From Microbacterium sp. (GTDB lineage: Bacteria > Actinomycetota > Actinomycetes > Actinomycetales > Microbacteriaceae): a stretch of DNA of 7,482 bases. The position numbers and the translations under genes were made by a program. Positions 1 through 6,912 of this stretch are shown here, piece by piece. How positions within the stretch are numbered: the first letter of the stretch is position 1; each line of letters starts with the position of its first letter. Location of the stretch: assembly GCA_029267645.1 (NCBI GenBank), contig JAJUIM010000088.1, positions 1 through 7,482 of the forward strand, read 5' to 3'. The notes under the pieces were generated by a model, which did no database searches, was not told the DNA's origin, and saw only the letters and a list, made by a program, of their open reading frames with translations.

Positions 1-713
1 CCCACGACCGCGACGTCCTTCGCGCCGAGGTCGAGCAGCGCGCGCAGGGCGTCTCCCGCGCGCAGCTTGCTGCGGGCCTCGATGTAGCGGCCGGCGAGGA
101 TGAACGTCGTCACGCCCGCGGCGGCCTCGAGATAGATGGACCCGGATCCGTCCGCGTGGCTCGCGAGCAGCGACCAGCCATGGCTCATGCCGATCTCGCC
201 CGCCGTGCCGAAGAACAGGGCGTACAGGCTCCAGCCGAGCGCGGCAATCGTGCCGACCGACACGAGCGTGTCCATCGTGGCGGATCCGTGGCGCAGGTTC
301 GTCCACGCGGCGCGGTGGAAGCCCCATCCGCCCCACACGACGACCGGCACGGCCAGCACGAGCGACACCCACTGCCAGCCGGGGAACTGGATCGGCGGGA
401 TCATCGCGAGCAGCACGACGGGCACCGAGAGCACGATGCTCCAGACGAGCCGGTTCCGCAGCGCCCGCAGGTGCCGCTCCTTCTCATCGCCGTGATCTGG
501 CTGCGGCAGCGTCGCGGCGTAGCCGGCTGCCTCCACCGTGCGGATCAGGTCGTCGGCCGCGTATCCGCCCGCGACCTCGACGTGCGCCTTCTCGGTCGCG
601 TAGTTCACCTGCGCCGTGACGCCGTCGAGCTTGTTGAGCTTGCGCTCGATGCGGTTCGCGCACGACGCGCACGTCATCCCCTGGATATCGAGGTCGAGCT
701 GCTGAGTGCTCAT
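1..713 (-). CDS. copA: Copper-translocating P-type (P1B) ATPase, N-terminal 237 residues
   Basis: Exports Cu(I) across the cytoplasmic membrane using ATP. Only the N-terminal part is present; the gene runs off the left edge. Residues 5-68 form one heavy-metal-associated domain with the metal site GMTCASC (Cys15, Cys18). Hydrophobic segments follow at about 90-107, 113-132, 147-168 and 192-210, matching the first four helices of P1B ATPases, including the family motif MDTLVSVGT at 147-155. From about residue 212 the actuator domain begins. The CPC ion-binding motif and the DKTG phosphorylation site would lie beyond the window, so copper specificity rests on context and on the N-terminal domain. 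The ATG at 711-713 is preceded by GAGAGGATCCAG, a good ribosome binding site. It lies 46 bp after copZ and is probably cotranscribed with it and csoR under CsoR control. No frameshift is seen. Confidence 0.95.
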   Translation of the reverse strand, partial: MSTQQLDLDIQGMTCASCANRIERKLNKLDGVTAQVNYATEKAHVEVAGGYAADDLIRTVEAAGYAATLPQPDHGDEKERHLRALRNRLVWSIVLSVPVVLLAMIPPIQFPGWQWVSLVLAVPVVVWGGWGFHRAAWTNLRHGSATMDTLVSVGTIAALGWSLYALFFGTAGEIGMSHGWSLLASHADGSGSIYLEAAAGVTTFILAGRYIEARSKLRAGDALRALLDLGAKDVAVV

Positions 714-759
714 CTGGATCCTCTCTGGCGCCGTCGGGCGCGATGCGAAGCGGGGGCGG

Positions 760-990
760 TCAGGCGGGGTTCAGCCCGAGGTCGCCCGGTGCGGCGAGCG
801 CGTAGCCCGCCTCCTCGACTGCGGCCTTCACGGATCCGTCATCGATGCGGTCCGCCGTGACCTCGAGGCGGCCCGAGGCGAGGTCGACGTCGACCTTCTC
901 GACGCCGTCGATCTCGGAGACCTCCTCCGTCACGCTCATCACGCAGTGCTGACAGGTCATGCCCTTGACCGTGAATGTCTTCGTCACCAT
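760..990 (-). CDS. copZ: CopZ-like copper chaperone (single HMA domain)
   Basis: A 76-residue cytosolic metallochaperone that binds Cu(I) and passes it to CopA. The whole protein is one heavy-metal-associated domain (about residues 3-68) with the motif GMTCQHC, Cys13 and Cys16 being the ligands. His15 between the cysteines is common in bacterial CopZ proteins. The start at 988-990 has an AAAGGAG ribosome binding site 6 nt upstream. The gene lies 24 bp after csoR and 46 bp before copA, the standard csoR-copZ-copA order in actinobacteria and firmicutes. Its length is usual for the family. Another soft-metal chaperone is possible, but the neighbouring CsoR with intact copper ligands makes copper by far the likeliest. 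Confidence 0.95.
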   Translation of the reverse strand: MVTKTFTVKGMTCQHCVMSVTEEVSEIDGVEKVDVDLASGRLEVTADRIDDGSVKAAVEEAGYALAAPGDLGLNPA

Positions 991-1014
991 GTCGTACTCC
1001 TTTTCTGGGTGCCG

Positions 1015-1314
1015 TCACGACCGCACGAGGCGGGCGATCGCGTCGGACGCTTCCGTGATCCTGTCGTCGGCGATCTGGCCGCCCTCGCGCACGGCGTCGG
1101 CGACGCAGTGCGACAGGTGGTCGTCGAGGAGGCCGAGCGCGACCGACTCGAGGGCCTTCTTCGTCGCAGCAATCTGCGTGAGGATGTCGATGCAGTACTT
1201 CTCCTCATCGACCATCCGCTGCAGGCCGCGCGCCTGGCCCTCGATGCGACGCAGGCGCGCCTGCACCCTGTCCTTGTTCTCGATGTACCCGTGGGTGTGG
1301 CCCTCGTGCTCCAT
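1015..1314 (-). CDS. csoR: CsoR-family copper-sensing transcriptional repressor
   Basis: A 99-residue all-helical repressor (DUF156 family) that releases its operator on binding Cu(I). The ligands are intact: Cys41, His66 and Cys70. Their spacing (25 and 4 residues) equals that of Mycobacterium tuberculosis CsoR Cys36/His61/Cys65, which argues for copper rather than the nickel-type RcnR or formaldehyde-type FrmR subgroups. The conserved basic run RLRRIEGQARGL lies at 20-31. The N-terminus has extra histidines (H3, H6, H8). The frame is open upstream to a TTG at 1341, but I choose the ATG at 1312-1314: it has GAGAGGA 5 nt upstream, it gives the usual length, and the TTG would overlap the promoter -10 and abut the operator. 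First gene of the csoR-copZ-copA operon, presumably autoregulated through the palindrome at 1344-1360. Confidence 0.95.
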   Translation of the reverse strand: MEHEGHTHGYIENKDRVQARLRRIEGQARGLQRMVDEEKYCIDILTQIAATKKALESVALGLLDDHLSHCVADAVREGGQIADDRITEASDAIARLVRS

Positions 1315-1340
1315 GGCTTCCTCTCGTCGGCGACACACCA

Positions 1341-1369
1341 ACTATACCCCCTAGGGGTATGCCGAGCAT
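1341..1369 (-). promoter_or_regulatory. Putative promoter of the csoR-copZ-copA operon
   Basis: On the minus strand, TATAGT (1346 down to 1341) is a good -10 hexamer, 26 bp upstream of the csoR ATG. The -35 at 17-bp spacing (ATGCTC, 1369-1364) is poor. The CsoR palindrome occupies the spacer, so bound repressor would block RNA polymerase. The placement is inferred from hexamer similarity only. Confidence 0.5.
1344..1360. promoter_or_regulatory. CsoR operator palindrome
   Basis: ATACCCC-CTA-GGGGTAT is a perfect 7+3+7 inverted repeat. AT-flanked G/C tracts of this kind are the known recognition pattern for CsoR-family repressors. It lies 30 bp upstream of the csoR start and 30 bp upstream of the divergent hydrolase start at 1390. 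Confidence 0.88.
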
Positions 1370-1389
1370 CTTTGTCGGAGGTTCGCGCG

Positions 1390-2031
1390 ATGATGGATCG
1401 CATGCAGACGCCGCCCCTCGACACCGACGCCACCCTGTGGTCCGACGCCCCGCAGGGCCGCCCGCTCATCGTGCTCCTGCACGGGTACGGATCCGATGAG
1501 CGCGACCTCTTCGCGCTGCGCGACCGCCTGCCCGACGGGTTCGCGTACGCGGCCGTGCGCGCGCCGCTCGCGCCGCCCTTCCCGCAGAGCGGGCACTCCT
1601 GGTACCCCATCGAGGGCCTCGAATCCCGCGATCCCGCGTTCGTCACGGCCGCGGCCGAGCGCCTCATCGAGTGGGTCGACGCCGCGACCGACGCGCCGAG
1701 CATCGGCCTCGTGGGCTTCTCGCAGGGCGGCGCCGTCGCAATCCAGGCGATGCGCCTCGCGCCCGAGCGGTTCGCGTTCGTCGTCAACCTCTCCGGCTAC
1801 GCGGCGGGCGGATCCCTGCCGGGCGACGCCGCGCTCGCCGAGCTGCGGCCGCCGGCGTTCTGGGGGCGCGGATCCGCCGACACCGTCATCCCCGAGGAGG
1901 CGGTCGCGCACACGACCGAGTGGCTGCCCGCACACACCGAGCTCGTCGGCCGCATCTACCCGGGCCTCACGCACGCCGTCTCGCCCGAGGAGATCAACGA
2001 CCTCACGACGTTCCTCCGCAAGCAGCTCTGA
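1390..2031 (+). CDS. Serine alpha/beta-hydrolase, phospholipase/carboxylesterase family
   Basis: A 213-residue cytosolic esterase of the Abhydrolase_2 type (the family of bacterial carboxylesterases and acyl-protein thioesterase-like enzymes). The natural substrate cannot be told from sequence. The fold is complete: HGYGSDE at 31-37 supplies the oxyanion region, GFSQGG at 109-114 carries nucleophile Ser111, Asp164 sits in GSADTVIP and His195 in LTHAVSPEE. No signal peptide or membrane segment is seen. The ATG at 1390 is preceded by GGAGG at 1377-1381 with 8 nt spacing; ATGs at 1393 and 1402 are weaker alternatives. It is divergent from the copper operon (75 bp between starts), with the CsoR palindrome in between, and convergent with the pectin enzyme gene. 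A link to copper stress or to pectin breakdown is possible but unproven. Confidence 0.92.
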   Translation: MMDRMQTPPLDTDATLWSDAPQGRPLIVLLHGYGSDERDLFALRDRLPDGFAYAAVRAPLAPPFPQSGHSWYPIEGLESRDPAFVTAAAERLIEWVDAATDAPSIGLVGFSQGGAVAIQAMRLAPERFAFVVNLSGYAAGGSLPGDAALAELRPPAFWGRGSADTVIPEEAVAHTTEWLPAHTELVGRIYPGLTHAVSPEEINDLTTFLRKQL

Positions 2032-2035
2032 CGCA

Positions 2036-2073
2036 CAGGGAGCCCTCCGGCCCGAAGGCCGGAGGGCTCCCTG
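2036..2073. terminator. Shared bidirectional hairpin terminator
   Basis: Perfect 17-bp stem (2036-2052 with 2057-2073) closed by a CGAA tetraloop, lying between two convergent stop codons: 4 nt after the hydrolase stop and 9 nt after the pectin enzyme stop. There is no T-run on either side, as is common for GC-rich actinobacterial hairpin terminators. Confidence 0.85.
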
Positions 2074-2082
2074 CATCGCTCG

Positions 2083-5000
2083 TCAGTCGAGCGACATCGC
2101 GTCGTAGCCGACGGTCGTCGTCGCCTCCCGTCCGTCATCCGACGTCACCGTGATCTCGACGAACCCGGCGTCGATGCCGCGCTCGCCCGTCTTGAACGAG
2201 ACCGACCGCGACGCCCCGGCGTTGAGTCGTGTGAAGGTCTTCTCGCCGAAGTCGGTCGAGATCCGCACGGTCGCGGCAGCCCCCGACTCATTCGTCGCCT
2301 CGACCGTGAGCGCGAGGTCCTGTCCGATGCGGCGGGATCCGATCTCGACCGAGACGGGCGCGTCCGACACGGGCTCGAGCGCCGGCGCGTCCGTCGTGTA
2401 CCGCAGCGCGGGGGCCTCCGGCGTCTGCATCCCCTCGCCCAGGAAGTAGCTCGTGTGCGGGGGCTGGTTGTACGCCGACAGCTGCGTCGCGACCGACAGG
2501 CGGTACACGGGATCCGACATGAGGGTCCGGAGGCGATACTCGGTCTCATCGACCGTCGTGAACAGGCGCAGCGCGGTCGAGTCGTCCGTGCGGTACAGCA
2601 GCTCCTCACGCCAGTCGCCGAGGAGGTCGGCCTGCAGCGCGGGGTTGCCCTTCGTGTCGTTGTTCGTGAGCACGCCCTCGGGTTCGAAGATCGGCACCTC
2701 GGCGCCCGCCTCGTAGTCCCACTTCGAGATGACGGGGGTTCCCGTCCGGGTCCCTTCATCGAACGTGTGGTCGACGATCTCGCTCAGGAGGTCGCCGTCC
2801 CACTGCGCCACGAAGTTCGCCGCGGGGATCGTGTCGGAGATCTCCTCGCCGCCCGCGCTCTTCATGGTGCCGACGCGCGAGTTCCACGCGGCGTCGCCGC
2901 CGACGGCCCAGCCCTCTGCGCCCTCGTATCGCGGATCGATGTCGGCCATCGCGGCGCGGCCCGTGTCGCGCGACGCGGGGATGTCCCAGAGGATCTCGCC
3001 AGTGGCCGCATCGCGCAGGGTCGCGCCGCGCCCGCCGGACGATCCCACGTCCTCGTGCGCGGAGAACACCTCGAGGCCGGGGCGCGACGGGTCAAAGTCG
3101 CTCACGTGCTGCGCGTCGCCGTGGCCGAGCCCCGTCGAGTACAGCCCCGTGCCGTCGTCGTCGATGGTCGCGGATCCGTAGACGATCTCGTCCCTGCCGT
3201 CGTCGTCGACGTCGGCGACCGCCATGGAGTGGTTGCCCTGCCCCGCGTACGCGCCGTTACCGGGATCCGACGAGTCGAACACCCACCGCTCGACGAGGTT
3301 CTCGCCGTCGAAGTCGAACGCGGCGAGGACCGCGCGCGTGTAGTAGCCGCGGGCGAAGACCACGCTCGGGTGCTCGCCGTCGAGGTACGCGACCGACGCG
3401 AGGAAGCGGTCGACGCGGTTGCCGTAGCCGTCGCCCCACGAGGCGACGTCGCCGCGGGCCGGCACGTAGTCGATCGTGTCGACGGCAGCGCCCGTCTCGC
3501 CGTGGAACACCGTGAGGAACTCCGGCCCCTCGAGGACGTAGCCGCTGTCGTTGCGCCAGTCGGCCTCGGCGTCGCCGATGACCGTGCCCTCGCCGTCGAC
3601 CGTGCCGTCGGCCGTCTTGACGACGAGCTCGGCGCGGCCGTCGCGATCGAGGTCGGCGACCATCGGCTGCGAGTAGTGGGCGCCGGCGCGGATGTTGCGG
3701 CCGAGGTCGATCCGCCACAGCTGCGTGCCGTCGAGCTCGTACGCGTCGAGGTAAACGTTGCCCGTGTACCCGCCGCGCGAGTTGTCCTTCGCGTTCGTCG
3801 GCGTCCACATGAGCACGATCTCGTACTGGCCGTCGCCGTCGAGATCGCCGACGGTCGCGTCGTTCGCCGTGTACTCGTACGCCTCGCCCGCGGGCGTGAC
3901 TCCTCCCTCGGGCTTCTGCAGCGGGATGTCGAGGTGCTGCTCGCCCCACGGCGAGAACTCCTCGGTCGCCCAGTGCTCGCCGTCCGTCACCTGCGAGATG
4001 CGGTAGGTCGCGTCGATCGTGCCGTCCGGATCCACGTAGTTCGTGCTGCCCGTGATCGGCTCGTCGGTGATCCGCTCGCCGTCGCGGTAGACGTGGAAGC
4101 CGATCTGCTCGGGGTCATCCCCCTGCATGCGCCAGCCGAGGTACACGCCGTCCTCCTGCGCCACGGCGACGGGCTGACGCCCGATCCGCTCAGCGTCGCG
4201 CTCGAGCACGGTGTCGCCCGGCGTCTCCACCGGCTCCGACCACTCGCCGGCGCCGCCCGCGTTGACGGCCTGCACGCGATAGAAGTGCGGGACGGTGGTG
4301 AGCACCTCATCGTCACGGAACGACGCGTCGTCGGCGCGCCCGATGACCGCGTAGTCGCCGCCCGCAGCATCGGCGCGGCTCACGCGATAGAACAGCGCCC
4401 CTTCGGATGCCTCCCACGACAGCGACACGGCACGCGCCTCGATGTCGCCGTACGCGAGGCCCTCGGGCGCGCCGAGCGTCTCGACGTCGGGATCGATCAC
4501 CTCGGCCGACACTGCGGCCGAGCGAACCGACTCGCCGCTCGGGGTGACCGCCGAGACCGCGTAATCGTACGTCTCGCCGACCTCTGCGGTCTCGTCGACC
4601 GCGCGCGGCTCGCTCGCCACGGCGACGACCTCCTCGGATCCGTCGGGAGCCGTGCGGTGCACGCGGTACGACGTCGCGTCGGGCGCGGCGTCCCACGCAA
4701 GCGAGACGGCGGCGTCATCGCCCTCGATGTCGATCCCGTCGACCGAGAGCCCGGCGGGCGCCACGAGGATCGGCGTGATCTCGAAGCCGTTGAGGTGGGC
4801 GGTCTGACCGCTCACGACGAGGTTCAGCTGACCGTCCTCGACCACGACGTCGTCGTACGAGCGCTCGGAGCTGCCGCGGCTCGCCGACTGGACGCCGTAT
4901 GCCCGGCCCTCGATCTCGATGTCGCTGCGCACCGTGCCGAGCAGGTCGCCGACGATCGTGCGAGCCGCGTAGGTGCCGTTCGGCAGATCGACGACGAACT

Positions 5001-6744
5001 CGTACCGGCCGCCGAACTCCATGACGAAGTCGCGCGCGAGGTCGGTGTCGCCGGATCCCCTGTCGCGATCGCCCATGCCCTCCGCGTCGACGAGTCCGAA
5101 GCCCGCCTCAGGCGAGTAGGTCGTGCCGGTCGTCACCTCGGTGTACCCCTCGGCGACGGGCGCGCCCGCCGGCTGGAAGTCGTAGCGGTACGCGGCCGTG
5201 CGGGTCGTGACCGTGACGGTCTCGCTCGCCTCGCCCTCACCCTTGCCGTTCGCGGCCGCCACGCGCAGGTCGTACGACACGCCCTCCTCGAGGCCCGCGA
5301 CGACTGCCTGCGGGATCGTCGACGTCGCGGCGAGCGCGAAGTCGTCCTCGCCCGCGACGCTGCGGAACACGCGATACACGTCGGCGCCGTCGACGGCGTC
5401 CCACGTGAGGCTCACGGATCCGTTCGTCACGGTGCCCGCGGCGAGTCCGGCGGGTGCGCCGGGGACGGCGTCAGGCGTCGTCACGACGACCTCGTCGGCG
5501 AGCGGCACATCGAGCTCGGCCACGTCGAGCGCGACGAGGCGCGCCATCTGGATCGCGCCGTACTCCTGGAAATGCGTGTTGTCGGCGACGCCGTCGGGCC
5601 GGTTCGGATACACACCCGCGGGGGCGTGCAGGAAGACCGATTTCGCCTCCTCCGGACCGATCTCGTCGAGGTAGGCGCGGCTCGACGCCGAGAGGTCGAC
5701 GAGATCGACGCCGAGCTCGATCGCAACGTCCTTCGTCGCCTGCACATACTCGGGGAAGCTCTCGTTGAATGCACCCGCGTCGGCGTTGTAGTCGAGGCGA
5801 CTCACGGGCGTGACGAGGATGGGCGTGCCGCCGCGCTGCCGCGTGCCCTCGACGTAGATCTTCAGGTACTCGCGGAAGTCCTCGGGGCTGGTGTAGCGCT
5901 CGGGCACCGAGATCGTCGCGTCGTTGTGACCGAACTGCGTGAAGACGTAGTCGCCCGGTCGCACGCTGCGGAGCACCTCATCAAGACGCCCCTGCTCGAC
6001 GAACGACCGCGAGCTGCGGCCCCCGATCGACGCGTTCTCGACCGCGACCGCGTCGGTCAGGAATCGCTCGAGCATCTGCCCCCAGCCGGCCTGCGGCGCC
6101 CAGTACGGATCGTAGGTCTGCATGGTCGAGTCGCCCGTGAGGTACGCAGTCGGCACCTCGCCGGCCTCGCGCTCGGGCAAGGGCGTGATCTCGATCGACG
6201 CGACGTTCGGCGCGTCGCCCGTGAATGAGAACTCGAGCTGCCCGTCGACGAGCGCGATGTCGTACGACGTCTCGACCGGCTGTCCCGCCTCGCTCGCGGT
6301 CTGCTCGAGCTTCGTCATGTGCTCGCTCGAGATCGCGATGTCGGTCGGGCCCTCCGCATCGTGTGCGACGACCGAGACTGTGTAGTCGCGGTTGTCGAGG
6401 TCGACGACAAACGTCGCGTCTCGCGCCGTCACGAAGTCGCCGAGCAGCGGGTCCCCGCCGCGATCGACGTCGACCCGCTCACCGCCGTCAGTGAAGCCGT
6501 ACCCCTGATCCGCCGTGTAGGCCGTGCCCGCGGACACCGCCGTGAACCCGTCGGCCGCGCCCCCGGTCCCGAAGTCGAACCGCGTCGACCCGGGATCCTC
6601 GGTCGCGGCGAGCGCCGCCGCTGGCGCCGCGGCGACGAGGCCGCTCGCGACGAGCGCGAACGCGACCCCCTGCCCCACTGCGCGCATCCTTGTGCGCGGG
6701 CGGTTTCCGAAATGCGCGCCGGCGCGCCTTGCTGCTCTGGACAT
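2083..6744 (-). CDS. Secreted bifunctional rhamnogalacturonan acetylesterase (CE12-like) / rhamnogalacturonan lyase (PL11)
   Basis: A 1553-residue exoenzyme predicted to deacetylate rhamnogalacturonan-I and cleave its rhamnose-galacturonate backbone by beta-elimination. Modules in order: Sec signal peptide 1-46 (Arg-rich n-region, hydrophobic 27-46, cleavage after ALA); galactose-binding-like module about 54-189; SGNH esterase about 197-415 with GDST (Ser206), GGRSSRSF (241-248), GHND (Asn274) and DNTH (Asp388, His391); Fn3 about 428-515; second galactose-binding-like module about 519-659; Fn3 about 661-751 and 757-841; PL11 lyase about 849-1450; beta-sandwich tail about 1461-1548. PL11 hallmarks are KDNSRGGYTGNVYLDAYELD (986-1005), RNIRAGAHY (1016-1024), calcium-type DxDxDG loops at 967, 1031 and 1178, and NNDTKGNPALQADLLGDW (1361-1378). 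No LPXTG or membrane anchor, and no cysteine anywhere. Start 6744 has GAGAGGATCGG before it; an upstream GTG at 6816 has no such site. Bacillus keeps these activities in separate genes (YesT, YesW). Its promoter carries LacI-type sites. Confidence 0.93.
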   Translation of the reverse strand: MSRAARRAGAHFGNRPRTRMRAVGQGVAFALVASGLVAAAPAAALAATEDPGSTRFDFGTGGAADGFTAVSAGTAYTADQGYGFTDGGERVDVDRGGDPLLGDFVTARDATFVVDLDNRDYTVSVVAHDAEGPTDIAISSEHMTKLEQTASEAGQPVETSYDIALVDGQLEFSFTGDAPNVASIEITPLPEREAGEVPTAYLTGDSTMQTYDPYWAPQAGWGQMLERFLTDAVAVENASIGGRSSRSFVEQGRLDEVLRSVRPGDYVFTQFGHNDATISVPERYTSPEDFREYLKIYVEGTRQRGGTPILVTPVSRLDYNADAGAFNESFPEYVQATKDVAIELGVDLVDLSASSRAYLDEIGPEEAKSVFLHAPAGVYPNRPDGVADNTHFQEYGAIQMARLVALDVAELDVPLADEVVVTTPDAVPGAPAGLAAGTVTNGSVSLTWDAVDGADVYRVFRSVAGEDDFALAATSTIPQAVVAGLEEGVSYDLRVAAANGKGEGEASETVTVTTRTAAYRYDFQPAGAPVAEGYTEVTTGTTYSPEAGFGLVDAEGMGDRDRGSGDTDLARDFVMEFGGRYEFVVDLPNGTYAARTIVGDLLGTVRSDIEIEGRAYGVQSASRGSSERSYDDVVVEDGQLNLVVSGQTAHLNGFEITPILVAPAGLSVDGIDIEGDDAAVSLAWDAAPDATSYRVHRTAPDGSEEVVAVASEPRAVDETAEVGETYDYAVSAVTPSGESVRSAAVSAEVIDPDVETLGAPEGLAYGDIEARAVSLSWEASEGALFYRVSRADAAGGDYAVIGRADDASFRDDEVLTTVPHFYRVQAVNAGGAGEWSEPVETPGDTVLERDAERIGRQPVAVAQEDGVYLGWRMQGDDPEQIGFHVYRDGERITDEPITGSTNYVDPDGTIDATYRISQVTDGEHWATEEFSPWGEQHLDIPLQKPEGGVTPAGEAYEYTANDATVGDLDGDGQYEIVLMWTPTNAKDNSRGGYTGNVYLDAYELDGTQLWRIDLGRNIRAGAHYSQPMVADLDRDGRAELVVKTADGTVDGEGTVIGDAEADWRNDSGYVLEGPEFLTVFHGETGAAVDTIDYVPARGDVASWGDGYGNRVDRFLASVAYLDGEHPSVVFARGYYTRAVLAAFDFDGENLVERWVFDSSDPGNGAYAGQGNHSMAVADVDDDGRDEIVYGSATIDDDGTGLYSTGLGHGDAQHVSDFDPSRPGLEVFSAHEDVGSSGGRGATLRDAATGEILWDIPASRDTGRAAMADIDPRYEGAEGWAVGGDAAWNSRVGTMKSAGGEEISDTIPAANFVAQWDGDLLSEIVDHTFDEGTRTGTPVISKWDYEAGAEVPIFEPEGVLTNNDTKGNPALQADLLGDWREELLYRTDDSTALRLFTTVDETEYRLRTLMSDPVYRLSVATQLSAYNQPPHTSYFLGEGMQTPEAPALRYTTDAPALEPVSDAPVSVEIGSRRIGQDLALTVEATNESGAAATVRISTDFGEKTFTRLNAGASRSVSFKTGERGIDAGFVEITVTSDDGREATTTVGYDAMSLD

Positions 6745-6795
6745 CCGATCCTCTCTGACCGCTTCGCGCCGGCGTCGTCGCGGGCGCGTCGCCCT

Positions 6796-6837
6796 GTTCG
6801 AGGGCACGCCGAACACCGCGCGGGAGGGGACCCCGCG
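6796..6837 (-). repeat. Two inverted repeats in the pectin enzyme 5' leader
   Basis: GTTCG (6796-6800) pairs with CGAAC (6810-6814), and CGCGGG (6819-6824) pairs with CCCGCG (6832-6837). Both lie inside the roughly 110-nt untranslated leader implied by the promoter at 6862-6890. They are short and GC-rich, so chance is a real alternative. No known riboswitch is recognised. Confidence 0.35.
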
Positions 6838-6845
6838 AGCGATGA

Positions 6846-6856
6846 GAAAGCGTTAC
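6846..6856 (-). promoter_or_regulatory. LacI-like half-conserved element, downstream site
   Basis: The minus strand reads GTAACGCTTTC, nearly the same as the upstream element GTAACCGCTTTC at 6901-6912 (one base inserted). It falls just after the -10, near the expected transcription start. It is only partly palindromic. A role as auxiliary operator is inferred from repetition and position. Confidence 0.4.
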
Positions 6857-6861
6857 CCCAG

Positions 6862-6890
6862 AACGTAGTGAGACGTTTCACGCCGGTCAA
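6862..6890 (-). promoter_or_regulatory. Promoter of the rhamnogalacturonan enzyme gene
   Basis: On the minus strand, -35 TTGACC (6890-6885) and -10 TACGTT (6867-6862, the actinobacterial TAnnnT form) are separated by exactly 17 bp. The start of transcription would be near 6855, giving a leader of about 110 nt before the ATG at 6744. The spacer is filled by a LacI-type operator. Confidence 0.65.
6868..6881. promoter_or_regulatory. LacI-family operator within the promoter spacer
   Basis: GTGAGACGTTTCAC is a 14-bp inverted repeat with 6 of 7 pairs matching and a central CpG, the general shape of LacI/GalR-family operators (TGAAACGTTTCA-like). It lies wholly between the -35 and -10 hexamers, a repressing position. 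No LacI-type regulator gene is in the window. Confidence 0.65.
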
Positions 6891-6900
6891 GGGTGAATCG

Positions 6901-6912
6901 GAAAGCGGTTAC
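6901..6912 (-). promoter_or_regulatory. LacI-like element upstream of the -35
   Basis: The minus strand reads GTAACCGCTTTC, with 4 of 6 palindromic pairs and a central CG. It lies 10 bp upstream of the -35 and overlaps the stop codon of the small membrane protein gene ending at 6909. It resembles the element at 6846-6856, with centres about 55 bp apart. Confidence 0.4.

Noticed and set aside
156..860. Plus-strand open frame over the left end
   Set aside because: Shadow of copA and copZ; the minus strand shows HMA and P-type ATPase motifs.
1315..1341. Extended CsoR from a TTG start at 1341
   Set aside because: It would overlap the -10 and abut the operator and has no ribosome binding site; the ATG at 1314 has GAGAGGA at correct spacing.
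706..1389. Upstream in-frame extension of the hydrolase on the plus strand
   Set aside because: It is the antisense of copZ and csoR and crosses the CsoR operator. The hydrolase fold begins near residue 10 after the ATG at 1390, which has a good GGAGG.
2455..6228. A plus-strand open frame of over 1200 codons antisense to the pectin enzyme
   Set aside because: Its product is a low-complexity Arg/Val/Ala/Asp-rich string with no domain signal, while the opposite strand encodes clear CE12 and PL11 motifs. Long antisense frames are expected in GC-rich coding DNA.
6745..6816. Extended N-terminus of the pectin enzyme from a GTG at 6816
   Set aside because: It adds an Arg-rich stretch before an already complete signal peptide, and the ATG at 6744 has the better ribosome binding site.
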